A stretch of DNA of 6,502 nt from the NCBI GenBank assembly GCA_036495485.1, contig DASXMU010000094.1, positions 1-6,502 on the forward strand, given 5' to 3'. This DNA is from PALSA-505 sp036495485. Lineage in GTDB: Bacteria > Actinomycetota > Actinomycetes > Streptosporangiales > Streptosporangiaceae. Shown piece after piece: positions 6,052 through 6,502 of this stretch. The position numbers were made by a program, and so were the translations under genes. The notes beneath the pieces were generated by a model. The model had not been told where the DNA came from. It saw only the letters and a list, made by a program, of their open reading frames with translations, and searched no databases. How positions within the stretch are numbered: the first letter of the stretch is position 1; the number at the start of each line of letters is the position of its first letter.

Positions 6052-6502
6052 TCTTTATCGCGCTCGGGACGTTGGAGCCGGTGGCGGTGGGGGTGAGCAG
6101 GGTGAAGCCGCCCTTCTTGTACTCGGCCAGGCCCGCGGTGGACAGCGTGTACTTGATGAAGGCGATCGCGGCCGGGGTGGGCGCGCCGATCGACGTGATG
6201 TCGAGGACCTGCGGGGAGCCGTGCTTGGTGACGTTGCCGGTGATCGTGACCGAGGCTTTCTGGTACTGCGCCGCGAGGGTGGCGTCACCGAGGTTGATCG
6301 CGGACGGCAGCGGAATGTAGTCCAGGTGCAGCTCGATGGCCTGGGTGATGAACGCGCTGGAGGCGTCGAGCTGGCCGGACTGCAGCGTGGAGTCCAGCGA
6401 GGACTCGGCGAAGATCTGCGGCGACGAGGCCGTGCCGAAGTTCGAGGTGCCCAGGATCTTGGCGACCGTGCCGGTGGGCAGGTGGTAGTTCGACTGGGCG
6501 AG
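6035..6502 (-). CDS. modA: Oxyanion-binding protein of ABC importer, ModA/WtpA-like (C-terminal 155 residues)
   Basis: Only the C-terminal 155 residues are in the window; the start, signal peptide and N-terminal lobe lie beyond 6502. The protein should capture molybdate or tungstate outside the membrane and deliver it to the permease. The fragment matches the pattern of WtpA-type proteins: LQSGQLDASSAFITQAI at 40-56 of the fragment, LDYIPLPSAINLGD at 60-73, AAQYQKASVTI at 77-87, GSPQVLDITSIG at 95-106, then AAIAFIKYTLSTAGLAEYKKGG and a C-terminal FTLLTP-VPSAIKSELG ending. The stop TAG is at 6037-6035, inside the start of the modB frame. Its place as first visible gene of the binding protein-permease-ATPase-regulator order supports the call. 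The fragment looks closer to the WtpA (tungstate/molybdate) branch than to E. coli ModA, by recall of the families rather than a search. Confidence 0.82.
   Translation of the reverse strand, partial: LAQSNYHLPTGTVAKILGTSNFGTASSPQIFAESSLDSTLQSGQLDASSAFITQAIELHLDYIPLPSAINLGDATLAAQYQKASVTITGNVTKHGSPQVLDITSIGAPTPAAIAFIKYTLSTAGLAEYKKGGFTLLTPTATGSNVPSAIKSELGG

Noticed and set aside
4344..6096. Two overlapping plus-strand open frames (4344-5291 and 4897-6096) opposite the ATPase and permease genes
   Set aside because: The minus strand carries complete ABC motifs and membrane segments here, while the plus frames give Gln/Arg/Gly-rich sequence typical of antisense shadows.
1..6502. tRNA, rRNA, CRISPR array, insertion sequence or attachment site
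   Set aside because: I saw no regularly spaced repeats, terminal inverted repeats, transposase motifs or cloverleaf-like RNA sequence. Coding genes fill nearly the whole window.

Overview
The base composition is very GC-rich, with strong G/C preference at third codon positions, frequent GTG or TTG starts and short gene overlaps. This points to a high-GC Actinomycetota chromosome. The order or genus cannot be fixed from the window. The content looks like ordinary chromosome: I see no transposase, integrase, tRNA, rRNA, CRISPR array or phage gene.

The left part (1-2273) carries two genes on the minus strand. First in transcription order is a secreted protein with a PQQ-type beta-propeller (897-2273). 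After 65 bases comes a YihY/BrkB-family inner-membrane protein (1-831), whose C-terminus runs off the left edge. An intergenic region of about 220 bases (2274-2492) separates this pair from a divergent plus-strand gene. It holds the start signals of both sides, a weak candidate promoter and an imperfect palindrome.

The middle holds a plus-strand YbhB/PEBP-family (Raf-kinase-inhibitor-like) gene (2493-3017). Its last 23 bases overlap the tail of the convergent minus-strand operon.

The right part (2995-6502) is a compact minus-strand operon for molybdate or tungstate uptake. In transcription order it encodes an extracytoplasmic binding protein of ModA/WtpA type (6035-6502, N-terminal half outside the window), a ModB-like permease (5161-6051), a ModC-like ATPase (4146-5186) and a one-component regulator (2995-4155). 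The regulator joins an XRE-type helix-turn-helix to a cytoplasmic periplasmic-binding-protein-like sensor domain. Each junction overlaps, by 17, 26 and 10 bases, so translation is probably coupled down the operon. The likely logic is that the transporter imports the oxyanion and the fused regulator reads the intracellular pool. The operator should lie upstream of the binding-protein gene, outside this window. A strong hairpin just after the binding-protein stop codon may set the ratio of binding protein to permease and ATPase.

No wholly new system is evident. The points most worth checking are the hairpin and uncertain permease start at the modA/modB junction, the apparent loss of a conserved metal-oxyanion ligand in the binding protein, and the architecture of the fused regulator.
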